A stretch of DNA of 64,000 nucleotides from Sva-07 sp963698565 (GTDB lineage Bacteria; Actinomycetota; Acidimicrobiia; Acidimicrobiales; Ilumatobacteraceae), in contig CAVORH010000010.1 in assembly GCA_963698565.1 (NCBI GenBank), positions 1 through 64,000 on the forward strand, written 5' to 3'. How positions within the stretch are numbered: the first letter of the stretch is position 1; the number at the start of each line of letters is the position of its first letter. The translations under genes and the position numbers were made by a program. Below, in pieces: positions 53,243-63,048 of the stretch. A model generated the notes under the pieces. The model had not been told where the DNA came from, searched no databases, and worked only from the letters and a program-made list of their open reading frames with translations.

Positions 53243-54724
53243 ATGAGTGACACGGAGCCCACGCTGCCTGACGCGTCCGGAGGCGGTACCCCGCCGCCGC
53301 CACCGCCGCCAACCGGTGGGCCCAGCGATCCGCCGATCGACCCGAATCCTCCGACCGAACCGCTGCCGACGACACCTGGTTCCCCGGCCGTGTCGCCGCC
53401 GGGGTTGCCGCAGCAGTCGCCGTCCGCCGCCGGCGTGGAACCCACCACGAAGATGCCGGCCACCGACGCGCCCCCGAGCGACCTGCCGGTCGATGTCGAT
53501 GGGCTCGGCCCCGGCGCCGCGGCCGGCATGCCGCCGGTGGAGCCGCCTGACGCGCCAGTCGATCCGAACGAGGATCCCGACGAGGTCGTTCCGTGGTACA
53601 AGAAGCCGGGTCCGGTCGCGGCGTTGGTCATCGCCGTCCTCCTGATCGGCGGCCTCGTGGCCTGGCTGCTGCTCGGCGGTGACGACGATTCCGATCAGGC
53701 GTCGGCCACGTCGACCTTCCTGGTCTTCGAGACGACCGATGAGACCGCGGCGAAGATCGACGTCGGTTTCATCGTCGATGTCACCGGTCCGGCCGACGCG
53801 CCGAAGGCGTACGTCTGGTTGATTCCGGATGGTGCGTCCCCCGGTGAGACGGCTGGGGCCTCGACCGGAAGCGATGGACGTGTCGCCTTCGAGTGGGAGG
53901 CCGATGACACCGTTGCCGACCCGGCGTCGTGGCAGTCGACCGTCACGGCGGTCGCTCAGGTTCCTGCCGGCTGGACTCCGCCCGGCCCGAACGTCGACTG
54001 TGTGCTGCGGCCGTTCGACGGGCCGGCGACCACGGTCACGATGAACATCGAGACCGACTCGAACGACGAGAGCATCGACCGGGTCGGCACCGTGACGTTC
54101 CCGAACTACACGTTCTCGCCCGGTGATTCGGTGACCTGCAGGCTCGTCGCCGGCGCACCGGCTCCGACCACAGTCGTGGAGACGACGGTCGTGGAGACCA
54201 CGGTCGTCGAGACCACGGTGGTGGAGACCACGGTCGCGGAGACCACCGTGCCCGAGACCACGGTGCCCGAGACCACCGTTGCCCCCACCACGGTTGCGCC
54301 GACCACGTCGCTCGCTCCGGTGCCGGCCACGTTGCGCGATGCGATCTCGGCTGATCCGTCGCTGTCGGACTTCCTGGCGCTGGCCGACACCGCCGGGCTC
54401 GGCTCGGTGCTGGACGATCCCGATGCGGCGATCACGTTGTTCATCCCGGACAACGACGCGATCGCGGCGGCGAACATCCCCGCCGACATCACGCCCGACG
54501 ACCTGGAGGCAGTGCTGCTCGCTCACGCCGACACCACCGAGGTGCTCGATGCAGCAGCGGTCCTGAGTCTGACCGAGGTGCCCGTGGCGAACGGCGGTCC
54601 ACAACCTGTCGACAGCGAAGCGACGCCGCCCACCATCGGCGGTGCCGGGATCATCGCGGTGGATCAGCGTGGAGCGGAGAGCATCTACCACGTGCTCGAC
54701 GCAGTGATGCCGATCCAGCCGTGA
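53243..54724 (+). CDS. Membrane-anchored protein with Pro-rich N-terminus and fasciclin-like C-terminal domain
   Basis: 493 residues. A 120-residue proline-rich cytoplasmic region, one membrane span (VAALVIAVLLIGGLVAWLLL), an extracytoplasmic beta-rich domain (~150-300), a Val-Glu-Thr-Thr repeat linker, and a C-terminal fasciclin (FAS1)-like domain with LRDAISADPSLSDFLALADT and ITLFIPDNDAIAAANIP, ending IYHVLDAVMPIQ. FAS1 domains mediate adhesion. Its function here is unknown. Confidence 0.8.
   Translation: MSDTEPTLPDASGGGTPPPPPPPTGGPSDPPIDPNPPTEPLPTTPGSPAVSPPGLPQQSPSAAGVEPTTKMPATDAPPSDLPVDVDGLGPGAAAGMPPVEPPDAPVDPNEDPDEVVPWYKKPGPVAALVIAVLLIGGLVAWLLLGGDDDSDQASATSTFLVFETTDETAAKIDVGFIVDVTGPADAPKAYVWLIPDGASPGETAGASTGSDGRVAFEWEADDTVADPASWQSTVTAVAQVPAGWTPPGPNVDCVLRPFDGPATTVTMNIETDSNDESIDRVGTVTFPNYTFSPGDSVTCRLVAGAPAPTTVVETTVVETTVVETTVVETTVAETTVPETTVPETTVAPTTVAPTTSLAPVPATLRDAISADPSLSDFLALADTAGLGSVLDDPDAAITLFIPDNDAIAAANIPADITPDDLEAVLLAHADTTEVLDAAAVLSLTEVPVANGGPQPVDSEATPPTIGGAGIIAVDQRGAESIYHVLDAVMPIQP
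54173..54300 (+). repeat. 15-bp VVETT tandem repeats
   Basis: About eight consecutive 15-base units encoding VVETT/VPETT/VAPTT. The first five are highly similar in DNA (GTCGTGGAGACCACG type), then degrade. They form a flexible linker between the membrane-proximal domain and the fasciclin domain. Confidence 0.8.
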
Positions 54725-54759
54725 ACCTCGGCTGAGATGCCCACATAGGCTTGACCGCC

Positions 54760-55587
54760 GTGGATCGGCCGATCGGGATGTTCGACTCCGGGTTCGGCGG
54801 GTTGACCGTCGCTCGGGCGACGATCGATCTGCTGCCCGCGGAGGACCTCGTCTACATCGGCGACACCGGTCGCTATCCGTACGGCTCCAAACCACTCGAC
54901 GAGGTGCGCGGATATGCGCACGAACTCGCCTGGAGCCTGGTGAAGGACTACGACGCGAAGGCGGTCGTCGTCGCCTGCAACACGGCGACGGCAGCCGGAC
55001 TCGACGAGCTCCGTGCCGAACTCCCGGTGCCGATCATCGATGTCGTGGCCCCTGGCGCTCGTGCGCTCGTGACCACCACGGTCACGGGCCGCGTCGGCGT
55101 GATCGGCACCGTCGGCACGATCGCCTCCGGCGCCTATCTGCGTGCGGTCAACGACACCGGGGTGCCGGTCGATCTGACCAGCGCGGCCTGTCCCGGCTTC
55201 GTCGAGTTCGTCGAACGGGGTCAGACGACCGGCGACGAGGTCATGGTCCTGGCCGAGCGGCTCCTCGCACCGATCCGTGAAGCCGCTGTCGACGCACTGC
55301 TCCTCGGATGTACGCACTACCCGTTCCTGGCGCGCACGCTCAGCGACGTGATGGGCACCGGTGTGACGCTGGTCAGTTCCGCCGACGAAACGGCGTTCGA
55401 GGTGATGCACCGGCTCGGAGCGCTCGGGCTCCTGCGTGCCGACGAGCGCGTGGGGCGACACCGGTTCGTGTCGAGCGGCGACGTGGAGGTGTTCCGGGAG
55501 CTCGGCGCACGACTTCTCGGGCCCGAGGTCGACCACACCGAGTCGTGGCCTCCGGTGACCGGTTCGCCTGATCCGTCCGCTTCCTGA
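54760..55587 (+). CDS. murI: Glutamate racemase
   Basis: 275 residues from a GTG (a TTG nine bases upstream is possible). Catalytic pair of cysteines in VVVACNTATAAG and LLLGCTHYPFLA; substrate-binding FDSGFGGLTV and IGDTGRYPYGSKP. Converts L- to D-glutamate for peptidoglycan. Followed 124 bases later by rph and rdgB in the same orientation, a common actinobacterial order. Confidence 0.95.
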   Translation: MDRPIGMFDSGFGGLTVARATIDLLPAEDLVYIGDTGRYPYGSKPLDEVRGYAHELAWSLVKDYDAKAVVVACNTATAAGLDELRAELPVPIIDVVAPGARALVTTTVTGRVGVIGTVGTIASGAYLRAVNDTGVPVDLTSAACPGFVEFVERGQTTGDEVMVLAERLLAPIREAAVDALLLGCTHYPFLARTLSDVMGTGVTLVSSADETAFEVMHRLGALGLLRADERVGRHRFVSSGDVEVFRELGARLLGPEVDHTESWPPVTGSPDPSAS

Positions 55588-55615
55588 CCGTCCGTGGCAC
55601 CCTGTGCCGCACCCG

Positions 55616-55700
55616 ATCACGACATCCCGATCACGACACCCCGAACCACGACATCCCGACCACGACATCCCGACCACGACACTTCGACCACGAGATCCAA
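55616..55700 (+). repeat. Tandem 14-bp repeats in the rph leader
   Basis: Six units of 14-15 bases, consensus ACCACGACATCCCG: 55616-55629, 55630-55644, 55645-55658, 55659-55672, 55673-55686, 55687-55700, with the third and fourth identical. They fill most of the murI-rph gap just before the rph ribosome site. Confidence 0.8.
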
Positions 55701-55711
55701 CGGAGACACCC

Positions 55712-56473
55712 ATGCCACGCCCCGACGGTCGCCGCGACGACGAGCTGCGACCCATCACCTTCGAACGCGACTTCACCGAGATGGCCGACGGTTCGTGCCT
55801 CGTCTCGTTCGGAAGGACCCGAGTCCTCTGCACGGCCTCGATCGACGACGACGTCCCCCGATGGATGCGCAACTCCGGCAAGGGGTGGGTCACGGCGGAG
55901 TACTCGATGCTGCCAGGGGCATCGCCCGAGCGCATCGGGCGCGAGGCAGCGAAGGGCAAGCAGAGTGGTCGTACGGTCGAGATCCAACGACTGATCGGTC
56001 GGTCGTTGCGCGCGGCGTGCGACATGGAGGCGCTCGGCGAGCGTCAGGTGGTCGTCGACTGCGACGCCCTCCAGGCCGACGGCGGAACCCGCACGGCCAG
56101 CATCTGCGGAGGATTCATCGCACTCCACGATGCACTCGAGCGAGTGGTGCAGCGAGGCGACCTCCCGGCCAACCCGCTGCATTCGTTCTGCACCGCGATC
56201 AGCGTGGGGATCGTCGACGGGACGCCGGTGCTGGACCTGCCGTACGTGGAGGACAGCACCGCCGAGGTCGACATGAACGTGGTGATGCTCCGCCCGATCG
56301 ACGGTGGCGACGCCAAGTTCGTCGAGGTGCAGGGGACTGCTGAGGGCATGGCGTTCTCGAGAGCTGAACTCGACGCGCTGGTCGAGCTCGCCGAGGGCGG
56401 CCTCGTCGAGATCGCCGATCTCCAGGCGGCGACGATCTCGACGCCACCCGCGCCGCGTCCGACGGAACGCTGA
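55712..56473 (+). CDS. rph: Ribonuclease PH
   Basis: 253 residues. MPRPDGRRDDELRPITFERD start, GRTRVLCTASI, GWVTAEYSMLPGASPER and DCDALQADGGTRTASICGGF with catalytic aspartates; phosphate-binding SGRTVEIQRLIGRSLRA. Phosphorolytic trimming of tRNA 3' ends; hexameric, cytoplasmic. An in-frame GTG upstream (55604) would add repeat-encoded residues and is not favoured. Confidence 0.95.
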   Translation: MPRPDGRRDDELRPITFERDFTEMADGSCLVSFGRTRVLCTASIDDDVPRWMRNSGKGWVTAEYSMLPGASPERIGREAAKGKQSGRTVEIQRLIGRSLRAACDMEALGERQVVVDCDALQADGGTRTASICGGFIALHDALERVVQRGDLPANPLHSFCTAISVGIVDGTPVLDLPYVEDSTAEVDMNVVMLRPIDGGDAKFVEVQGTAEGMAFSRAELDALVELAEGGLVEIADLQAATISTPPAPRPTER

Positions 56474-56480
56474 GGTCGTC

Positions 56481-57059
56481 GTGTTGCAGCTCGTCTGCGC
56501 CTCGGCCAATCCCGACAAGGTGCGCGAGATCCAGCAGATCCTCGCAGACCAGGTCGAGCTGCTGCCGCGCCCCGCCGACGTCGCCGATGTCGTCGAGGAT
56601 GCCGGTTCGTTCATCGGCAATGCCCGTCTGAAGGCGACGGCGCTGTGCGCGGCGACCGGTCTGCCCGCAGTGGCCGACGACACCGGCCTCGAGGTCGAGG
56701 CGCTCGGTGGTGACCCCGGCGTCGACTCGGCGATCTACGCGGGTGACGGATGCAGCTACGCCGACAACCGTCGCAAGCTGCTCGCCGAACTCGACGGTGT
56801 CACCGATCGCCGAGCCGCGTTCAGGACCGTGGCGATCGTCGTGTGGCCCGATGGTTCGGAACTGGCCGTCGAGGGGGTCTGCCCAGGCGTGATCACCACG
56901 GCTGAGCGCGGTGAGGTCGGCTTCGGCTACGACTCGGTGTTCCAGCCCGACGAGGGCGACGGATCGACGTTCGCCGAGATGGGTATGGAAGCGAAGCACG
57001 CCATCTCACATCGGGGTCGGGCCTTCCGAGCGCTGCTCACGGAGTTGGAGCAACGGTGA
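56481..57059 (+). CDS. rdgB: Non-canonical purine NTP pyrophosphatase (RdgB/HAM1)
   Basis: 192 residues from a GTG 8 bases after rph. CASANPDKVREI start (family SxNxxKxxEI), ADDTGLEVEALGG-type catalytic loop, and GFGYDSVFQPDEGDGSTFAEM. Removes ITP/XTP/dITP from nucleotide pools. The classical rph-rdgB coupling supports both calls. Its end overlaps the 3' end of the convergent exonuclease-family gene by 23 bases. Confidence 0.95.
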   Translation: MLQLVCASANPDKVREIQQILADQVELLPRPADVADVVEDAGSFIGNARLKATALCAATGLPAVADDTGLEVEALGGDPGVDSAIYAGDGCSYADNRRKLLAELDGVTDRRAAFRTVAIVVWPDGSELAVEGVCPGVITTAERGEVGFGYDSVFQPDEGDGSTFAEMGMEAKHAISHRGRAFRALLTELEQR

Positions 57060-58005
57060 CGACGAACCCACGGTGATCGCTGCCGGGGATCTCGAAGTCG
57101 TCGACCTCGGTCGACACCAACCCACCGATCGTGAGCGCATGGTCGAGGCGCACGAACGCCGGCACGAACTTGTCGGTCGGCCAGGACGTCGAGAATCCGT
57201 GGCCGTTCGCGGTGTGGGCATCGACGAACCCGGCGTCGAGCAGCGCGCGGAAGCCCGGATGCCAGTACGACGCATTGAGGTCGCCGACCACCATCGTGGG
57301 CCCGCTCGCCGTTCGCCCGATCTCCACCGCCGTCTCGAGATCGCGTCGCCAGTTCTCGAAGTTGTTGATCGGCGTCGGCATGTGCATCGCCACCACCCGG
57401 ATGGGACCATCGGGCCCGTCGACGGTGAGGTCGAGGCTGTAGGTGGAGGTGTCGGGGTGCTCGGCGACGGTCACCGAGGTCGTGCTCCACACGGCGATGC
57501 CGCCGGCGAGCAGGCCACTGCGATCGATGCGGTTCGGGTACGCATCGGCGAGTGGTGAGTTCTGCAGGGCCCGTTGGTGCTCCGGGGTGTACTCGTTGAA
57601 CACGATCACGTCCGGTGCCAGCTCCGCCAGATCCGCAGCGACCTCGTCGATTCGATCGTTGTCGTAGAGCAGGTTGACCGAGGCAACCCGCAGGCCCACC
57701 GCGTCGGCCGCCGGCTGGGGCTGGTCGTCGGGAACGGCGAGCGGTGCGGCCAACAGCAGGATGCCGAGCCCGGTCGCCCCGCAGATCGTGGCGAGTGCGA
57801 AACGGCGTCGGACCACCGCGACCACGCCGATCGGAGCGAGGAGGACGCCGAGGTACGGGGTGAGCGACTGCACGACGGCGACGAGGCGCGTGCCGGTCCA
57901 TCCGAGCGTCTGGGTCAGTGTGACGACACCGATGACGGCCACGACGAGCCACGCAGCGACCTCGACCCAACGGGTCACGGTCGAGTACTGGTCGCCTGCA
58001 GGCAC
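57037..58005 (-). CDS. Membrane-anchored endonuclease/exonuclease/phosphatase family protein
   Basis: About 322 residues if started at the GTG at 58005 (a longer form from 58116 is possible). Three hydrophobic segments at the N-terminus, then an EEP catalytic domain: VASVNLLYDND, IVFNEYTPEHQ (Glu), VVGDLNASYWHPGF (Asp/Asn), and SDHRGFVVTV (Asp/His). Members include DNases and sphingomyelinase-like phosphodiesterases; the membrane anchoring places the domain outside the cell. Substrate unknown. tRNA-Leu begins just beyond its start. Confidence 0.82.
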   Translation of the reverse strand: MPAGDQYSTVTRWVEVAAWLVVAVIGVVTLTQTLGWTGTRLVAVVQSLTPYLGVLLAPIGVVAVVRRRFALATICGATGLGILLLAAPLAVPDDQPQPAADAVGLRVASVNLLYDNDRIDEVAADLAELAPDVIVFNEYTPEHQRALQNSPLADAYPNRIDRSGLLAGGIAVWSTTSVTVAEHPDTSTYSLDLTVDGPDGPIRVVAMHMPTPINNFENWRRDLETAVEIGRTASGPTMVVGDLNASYWHPGFRALLDAGFVDAHTANGHGFSTSWPTDKFVPAFVRLDHALTIGGLVSTEVDDFEIPGSDHRGFVVTVAPTP

Positions 58006-58120
58006 CGCAGCAGGGTACGGCCGCAACTGCCTCGAGCGATTCCCGCCTTCGGCCCCATCGCGCCGGTCCCGTGATGTCGCGGGTCGGACCCGCCGGCTCC
58101 CGGTAGGTTCGGGCACGTCA

Positions 58121-58194
58121 GCCGACGTAGCCCAATTGGCAGAGGCACGGCGTTTAGGTCGCCGTCAGTGAGAGTTCGAGTCTCTCCGTCGGCA
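58121..58194 (+). tRNA. tRNA-Leu (anticodon UAG), short variable arm
   Basis: 74 nt. Acceptor GCCGACG / CGTCGGC, anticodon stem CGGCG / CGCCG with loop TTTAGGT (anticodon UAG, reads CUA), T-arm GAGAG-TTCGAGT-CTCTC, discriminator A, no encoded CCA. D-arm has a 3-bp stem (GCC...GGC). The variable region has only five bases (TCAGT), unlike the long extra arm of normal bacterial leucine tRNAs. Confidence 0.85.
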
Positions 58195-58240
58195 CCGGGT
58201 GGGAAGGCGGGGAGTGCCGACCGGCGTCGGTCGAGCGCCG

Positions 58241-60703
58241 TCAGGCGACCGGGATCCACGCGAGCGCGAGCTGGATCACCTTCACATCGGTGCGCTCGAG
58301 GCCCACCTCGAGGGTGGTGACCTCGGCGGCGAGTGCATCCCACTTCTCGCCGATCTCGCTGACGTCGGCGGCAGCGTCGGCCTCGAGCTCGTCGAGTTGA
58401 TCCACGAGGCGGTTCACCTTGTTCTCGGCAGCATCGACCCGTCGACCCGAGGCGTTGGTGCTTCCTCGGCGGCGCGCGGCGGTGCCGGCGTCGCCGAGCA
58501 CGTCGCCGATCATCCCACCCTTCGACTTCTTGCCGCCGAAGATCCCGCCGAGCACCGATCCGGCGGTCGAGAGGAACTCGGAGTTGCGCTTCGACTTCGC
58601 CTCCTCCTCGAGCACGTCCACGCGGTCCTCGGCTGCCTCGATCTGGTCGCGCAGTCGCATCGCCTTCGCCTCGTACTTGTCGCGCAGTTCGGCGATGGCT
58701 TCGTCGGCGCGGTCGTCGGCGAAGGCGGCGCAACGGGCGGCGAACTCGTCGGCGGATTCGCCGGGGCGGCCGTAGAGCTTGAGCTCGGTGTTCGCCGGGA
58801 TCTCGAGCGTCAGGCTCCGGGTGAGGTGATCGCGCAGGTCCCGTTCCACCTGACCGAAGAACGTCTTCGTCGAGATCTTGGCGTCGGTCAGTCGGTAGGT
58901 GACGCCGTCGGGAGCCTCGGTGCGCAGGTCGCGGTCGTCGTAGTCGACCTGCACCACCCGCGACACGTCCACCTGCTCGCCGAGCGGGAACAGCACCGCC
59001 TCGTACTCCTCGTCGTGGACCAGGTCGGCCTTCGTCTCGTCGTAGCGGATGGCGACGCGGGCGACGATCGCAGCTTCCAACACGGTCCCGTGCGAGTCGC
59101 CGCCGACGTCGCCGAGCCACGGAGCCGCAACGTCGACCCAGCGCACCGCGACGCCGTCGGCGACCTCCGGCATCACGACACTCTCGTCGTCGGCCAGCAC
59201 GGGCGCCGGCTCGCCCGTGGGCCTGGCGTCGGCGGTGTTCGCGTTCGCCGTTGCAGCAGCGTCCGTGCCGGGCGCTGCAGGAGCGGCATCGGGAGCGGAG
59301 GCGGAGGCGGCACGAACGGCGTCCGAGGTCAGCATCGCGATCTGGTCGCGTGTCATCGGGCCGCGCAGGTACGACATCGCCCAGCGGGTGGTGAACACCT
59401 CGGGCTGGTCCCTGCCCGCTCGCCGCAGCATGAACTCCCGCTTGCCGAGCCCGGAGATCGTGGCGTCGACTGCACCGACGTCGACGCTGCCGGCCGCGGA
59501 GGCCATGCCGTCGAGCAACCGGGCCTTGTCGCGGTCGGTCTGCAGGCGCCCGATCATCCACGTCCCGGCGTTCGACATCGCCTTGTAGTCGAGGTCGACC
59601 GGGTTCTGGGTCGACAGGACCACGCCGACGCCGAAGGCTCGAGCCTGCTTCATCAGCGTCATGATCGGCTTCTTCGTCGGTGGCTTCTCGGTGGGCGGGA
59701 GATAGCCGGCCACCTCGTCCATGTAGACCATCGCACGGAGATCGGTCGTGCCGCTCTGGCGGCGCATCCACGTCACGAGCTTGGACAGCAACAGCGAGGT
59801 CACGAACTGGCGCTCGTCGTCCGACAGGTGGGCAGTGGTCACGATCGCGCACCGTCCCCGTCCGTCGGGGGTGCGCAGCAGCGACTCGATGTCGAGCGCC
59901 GATCCCATGGCCCAGGAGGAGAACGAGGGCGACGCCAACAGCCCGTTCAGCTTGATCGCGAGTGCCATGCGGTCGTCGGCGGGGAAGAACTGGTCGACGT
60001 CGAACACTCCGAGCTTGCGGATCGGCGGCGACGGCACCATGCCGACCAGGGTCATCAGGTCGAGGGCCCGACCCTCGCTCCAGGAGTGCTGGATCAGGTT
60101 CGACAGCAGGATGTGCTCGCGGCTGGCCAGCGGGTCGGCGGCGATGCCGACCAGGCCGAGCAGGCCGGTCACGTAGCCCTCGATCTCGTCGGCGACCAGC
60201 TCGGGGTCGGACATGTCGGCTGGCACCTGCAACGAGCCGACGATGTCGATCGGGACGCCGGCCTGCGACCCCGGCGTGTAGATCGTGAAATCGGTCGTCG
60301 TCCGCAACGCCCCGATGTCGGTGCCGGCCAGCCCCCATCCGGCGAGTCCCTTCGTCCAGAGCGCCGCCTGGCTCGCCGCGAAGTCGTCGGGTGTCTGGCC
60401 GGCGTTCTGGGCCTGGGCCTCGTCGATCCAGGGGCGGAAGTCGGCCGGCGCGAGATCGGGGAACGTGAGACAGAGGTTCGTCAGGTCTCCCTTCGGATCG
60501 ATCGCCAGCACCGGGAGCCCGGCTCGCAGGGCCTCCTCGATCAGGATCACGCCGAGGCCGGTCTTGCCCGATCCGGTCATTCCGACGATCACCCCGTGCG
60601 TCGTGAGCGAATCGGTCGGCACGTTCACGTTGCCGGACGGCTCGCTCGTGGTTCGTTCGTGTGTTGCCGGATCGATCGAACCGCCGAGGAACAGGTCAGC
60701 CAT
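58241..60703 (-). CDS. HerA/VirD4-like P-loop ATPase (DUF87-type)
   Basis: 820 residues. Walker A VGMTGSGKTGL at 41-48, sensor/Walker B-like AMVYMDEVAGYLPP, STQNPVDLDYKAMSNAGTWM, all typical of HerA/FtsK-type ATPases. The C-terminal 300 residues hold an RNA/DNA-binding-looking beta region and then a long coiled-coil (IEAAEDRVDVLEEEAKSKRN, VNRLVDQLDELEADAAADVS). Such ATPases move DNA or proteins; this type is common in actinobacteria without a described role. No NurA partner nearby. Confidence 0.85.
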   Translation of the reverse strand: MADLFLGGSIDPATHERTTSEPSGNVNVPTDSLTTHGVIVGMTGSGKTGLGVILIEEALRAGLPVLAIDPKGDLTNLCLTFPDLAPADFRPWIDEAQAQNAGQTPDDFAASQAALWTKGLAGWGLAGTDIGALRTTTDFTIYTPGSQAGVPIDIVGSLQVPADMSDPELVADEIEGYVTGLLGLVGIAADPLASREHILLSNLIQHSWSEGRALDLMTLVGMVPSPPIRKLGVFDVDQFFPADDRMALAIKLNGLLASPSFSSWAMGSALDIESLLRTPDGRGRCAIVTTAHLSDDERQFVTSLLLSKLVTWMRRQSGTTDLRAMVYMDEVAGYLPPTEKPPTKKPIMTLMKQARAFGVGVVLSTQNPVDLDYKAMSNAGTWMIGRLQTDRDKARLLDGMASAAGSVDVGAVDATISGLGKREFMLRRAGRDQPEVFTTRWAMSYLRGPMTRDQIAMLTSDAVRAASASAPDAAPAAPGTDAAATANANTADARPTGEPAPVLADDESVVMPEVADGVAVRWVDVAAPWLGDVGGDSHGTVLEAAIVARVAIRYDETKADLVHDEEYEAVLFPLGEQVDVSRVVQVDYDDRDLRTEAPDGVTYRLTDAKISTKTFFGQVERDLRDHLTRSLTLEIPANTELKLYGRPGESADEFAARCAAFADDRADEAIAELRDKYEAKAMRLRDQIEAAEDRVDVLEEEAKSKRNSEFLSTAGSVLGGIFGGKKSKGGMIGDVLGDAGTAARRRGSTNASGRRVDAAENKVNRLVDQLDELEADAAADVSEIGEKWDALAAEVTTLEVGLERTDVKVIQLALAWIPVA

Positions 60704-60739
60704 GGTGGGGACAGTACCGCTGTGAACCCGTCACCCCGC

Positions 60740-60770
60740 GTGACGCCAGGGGTCAGACCCCCGGCGTGAC
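60740..60770. repeat. REP-like palindrome upstream of DUF2461 gene
   Basis: GGGGTC-A-GACCCC (60749-60761) within a longer imperfect dyad (GTGACGCCA ... CGGCGTGAC). The same core GGGGTC-N-GACCCC recurs in the palindrome at 61460-61492 beyond the DUF2461 gene. Confidence 0.7.
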
Positions 60771-60797
60771 AGCTGGCCCAAGAACTACGGTGACGCC

Positions 60798-61460
60798 ATG
60801 GCGTTCCGCGGATTCCCGGTCGAGGGCATCGAGTTCTACGAGCAACTCGCCGCCGACAACTCGCGCACCTTCTGGCAGGCCAACAAGGGTCGATTCGACG
60901 AGTTCGTCAAGCAGCCGATGGTCGAGCTGACCGAGGCGCTCGCGGACTTCGGGCCGTTTCACATGTTCCGGCCCTACAACGACGTGAGGTTCTCGAAGAA
61001 CAAGCCGCCCTACAAGACGGCGCAGGGTGCATACGGCGAATCCGAGGGCGGAACGGGCCACTACGTCCAGTTCTCCGCCGAGGGGTTGATGGTCGGTGCC
61101 GGGTACTACGCGATGGCCAAGGACCAGCTCGTGCGGTTCCGTGCGGCGATCGACGGCGAGGCGACCGGGACCGAACTCGCCGAACTCGTGGCCGACGCGC
61201 AGCGTCGCCGGTACACGATCAGCGCGATCGACGAACTCAAGACCGCACCGCGCGGCTACCCGAAGGACCATCCGCGCATCGAGTTGCTCCGCCGCAAGGG
61301 CTTGATCGCCGTGCGCGAGTTCGGGGCTCCGAAGTGGATCCACACCGCCGGCGCCGCCGAGCGCGTCCGCGACTCATGGACCGGTGTCGCTGACCTCTGC
61401 GCGTGGCTCGACGCCCACGTGGGCCCCAGCACGCTTCCCCCCGACGATCGCCCCTTCTGA
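60798..61460 (+). CDS. DUF2461 protein
   Basis: 220 residues. GFPVEGIEFYEQLAADNSRT and the RFSKNKPPYKTAQGAYGES core are diagnostic of DUF2461, a widespread family of unknown function. The gene is flanked on both sides by related palindromes. Confidence 0.9.
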   Translation: MAFRGFPVEGIEFYEQLAADNSRTFWQANKGRFDEFVKQPMVELTEALADFGPFHMFRPYNDVRFSKNKPPYKTAQGAYGESEGGTGHYVQFSAEGLMVGAGYYAMAKDQLVRFRAAIDGEATGTELAELVADAQRRRYTISAIDELKTAPRGYPKDHPRIELLRRKGLIAVREFGAPKWIHTAGAAERVRDSWTGVADLCAWLDAHVGPSTLPPDDRPF

Positions 61461-61492
61461 ATGAGACGTGGGGTCTGACCCCGCGTCTCATT
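61460..61492 (+). terminator. Terminator-like palindrome after the DUF2461 gene (REP-like core)
   Basis: AATGAGACG-T-GGGGTC-T-GACCCC-G-CGTCTCATT spans 61460-61492, a 16-bp stem with one T-G mismatch. The DUF2461 stop lies within its first base. The loop is minimal and TTTGACAG follows. It can act as a terminator, but its core is also the REP-like motif. Confidence 0.7.
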
Positions 61493-61499
61493 TGACAGA

Positions 61500-63044
<1,545 letters not shown>

Positions 63045-63048
63045 TCCG

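Noticed and set aside
55616..55700. Possible CRISPR-like array in the rph leader
   Set aside because: Units are 14 bp and adjoining, with no spacers and no cas genes nearby.
58199..60769. Open frame of 856 codons on the plus strand
   Set aside because: Antisense to the HerA-like ATPase, which has Walker motifs and family signatures; translation is low-complexity Arg/Gly/Asp.
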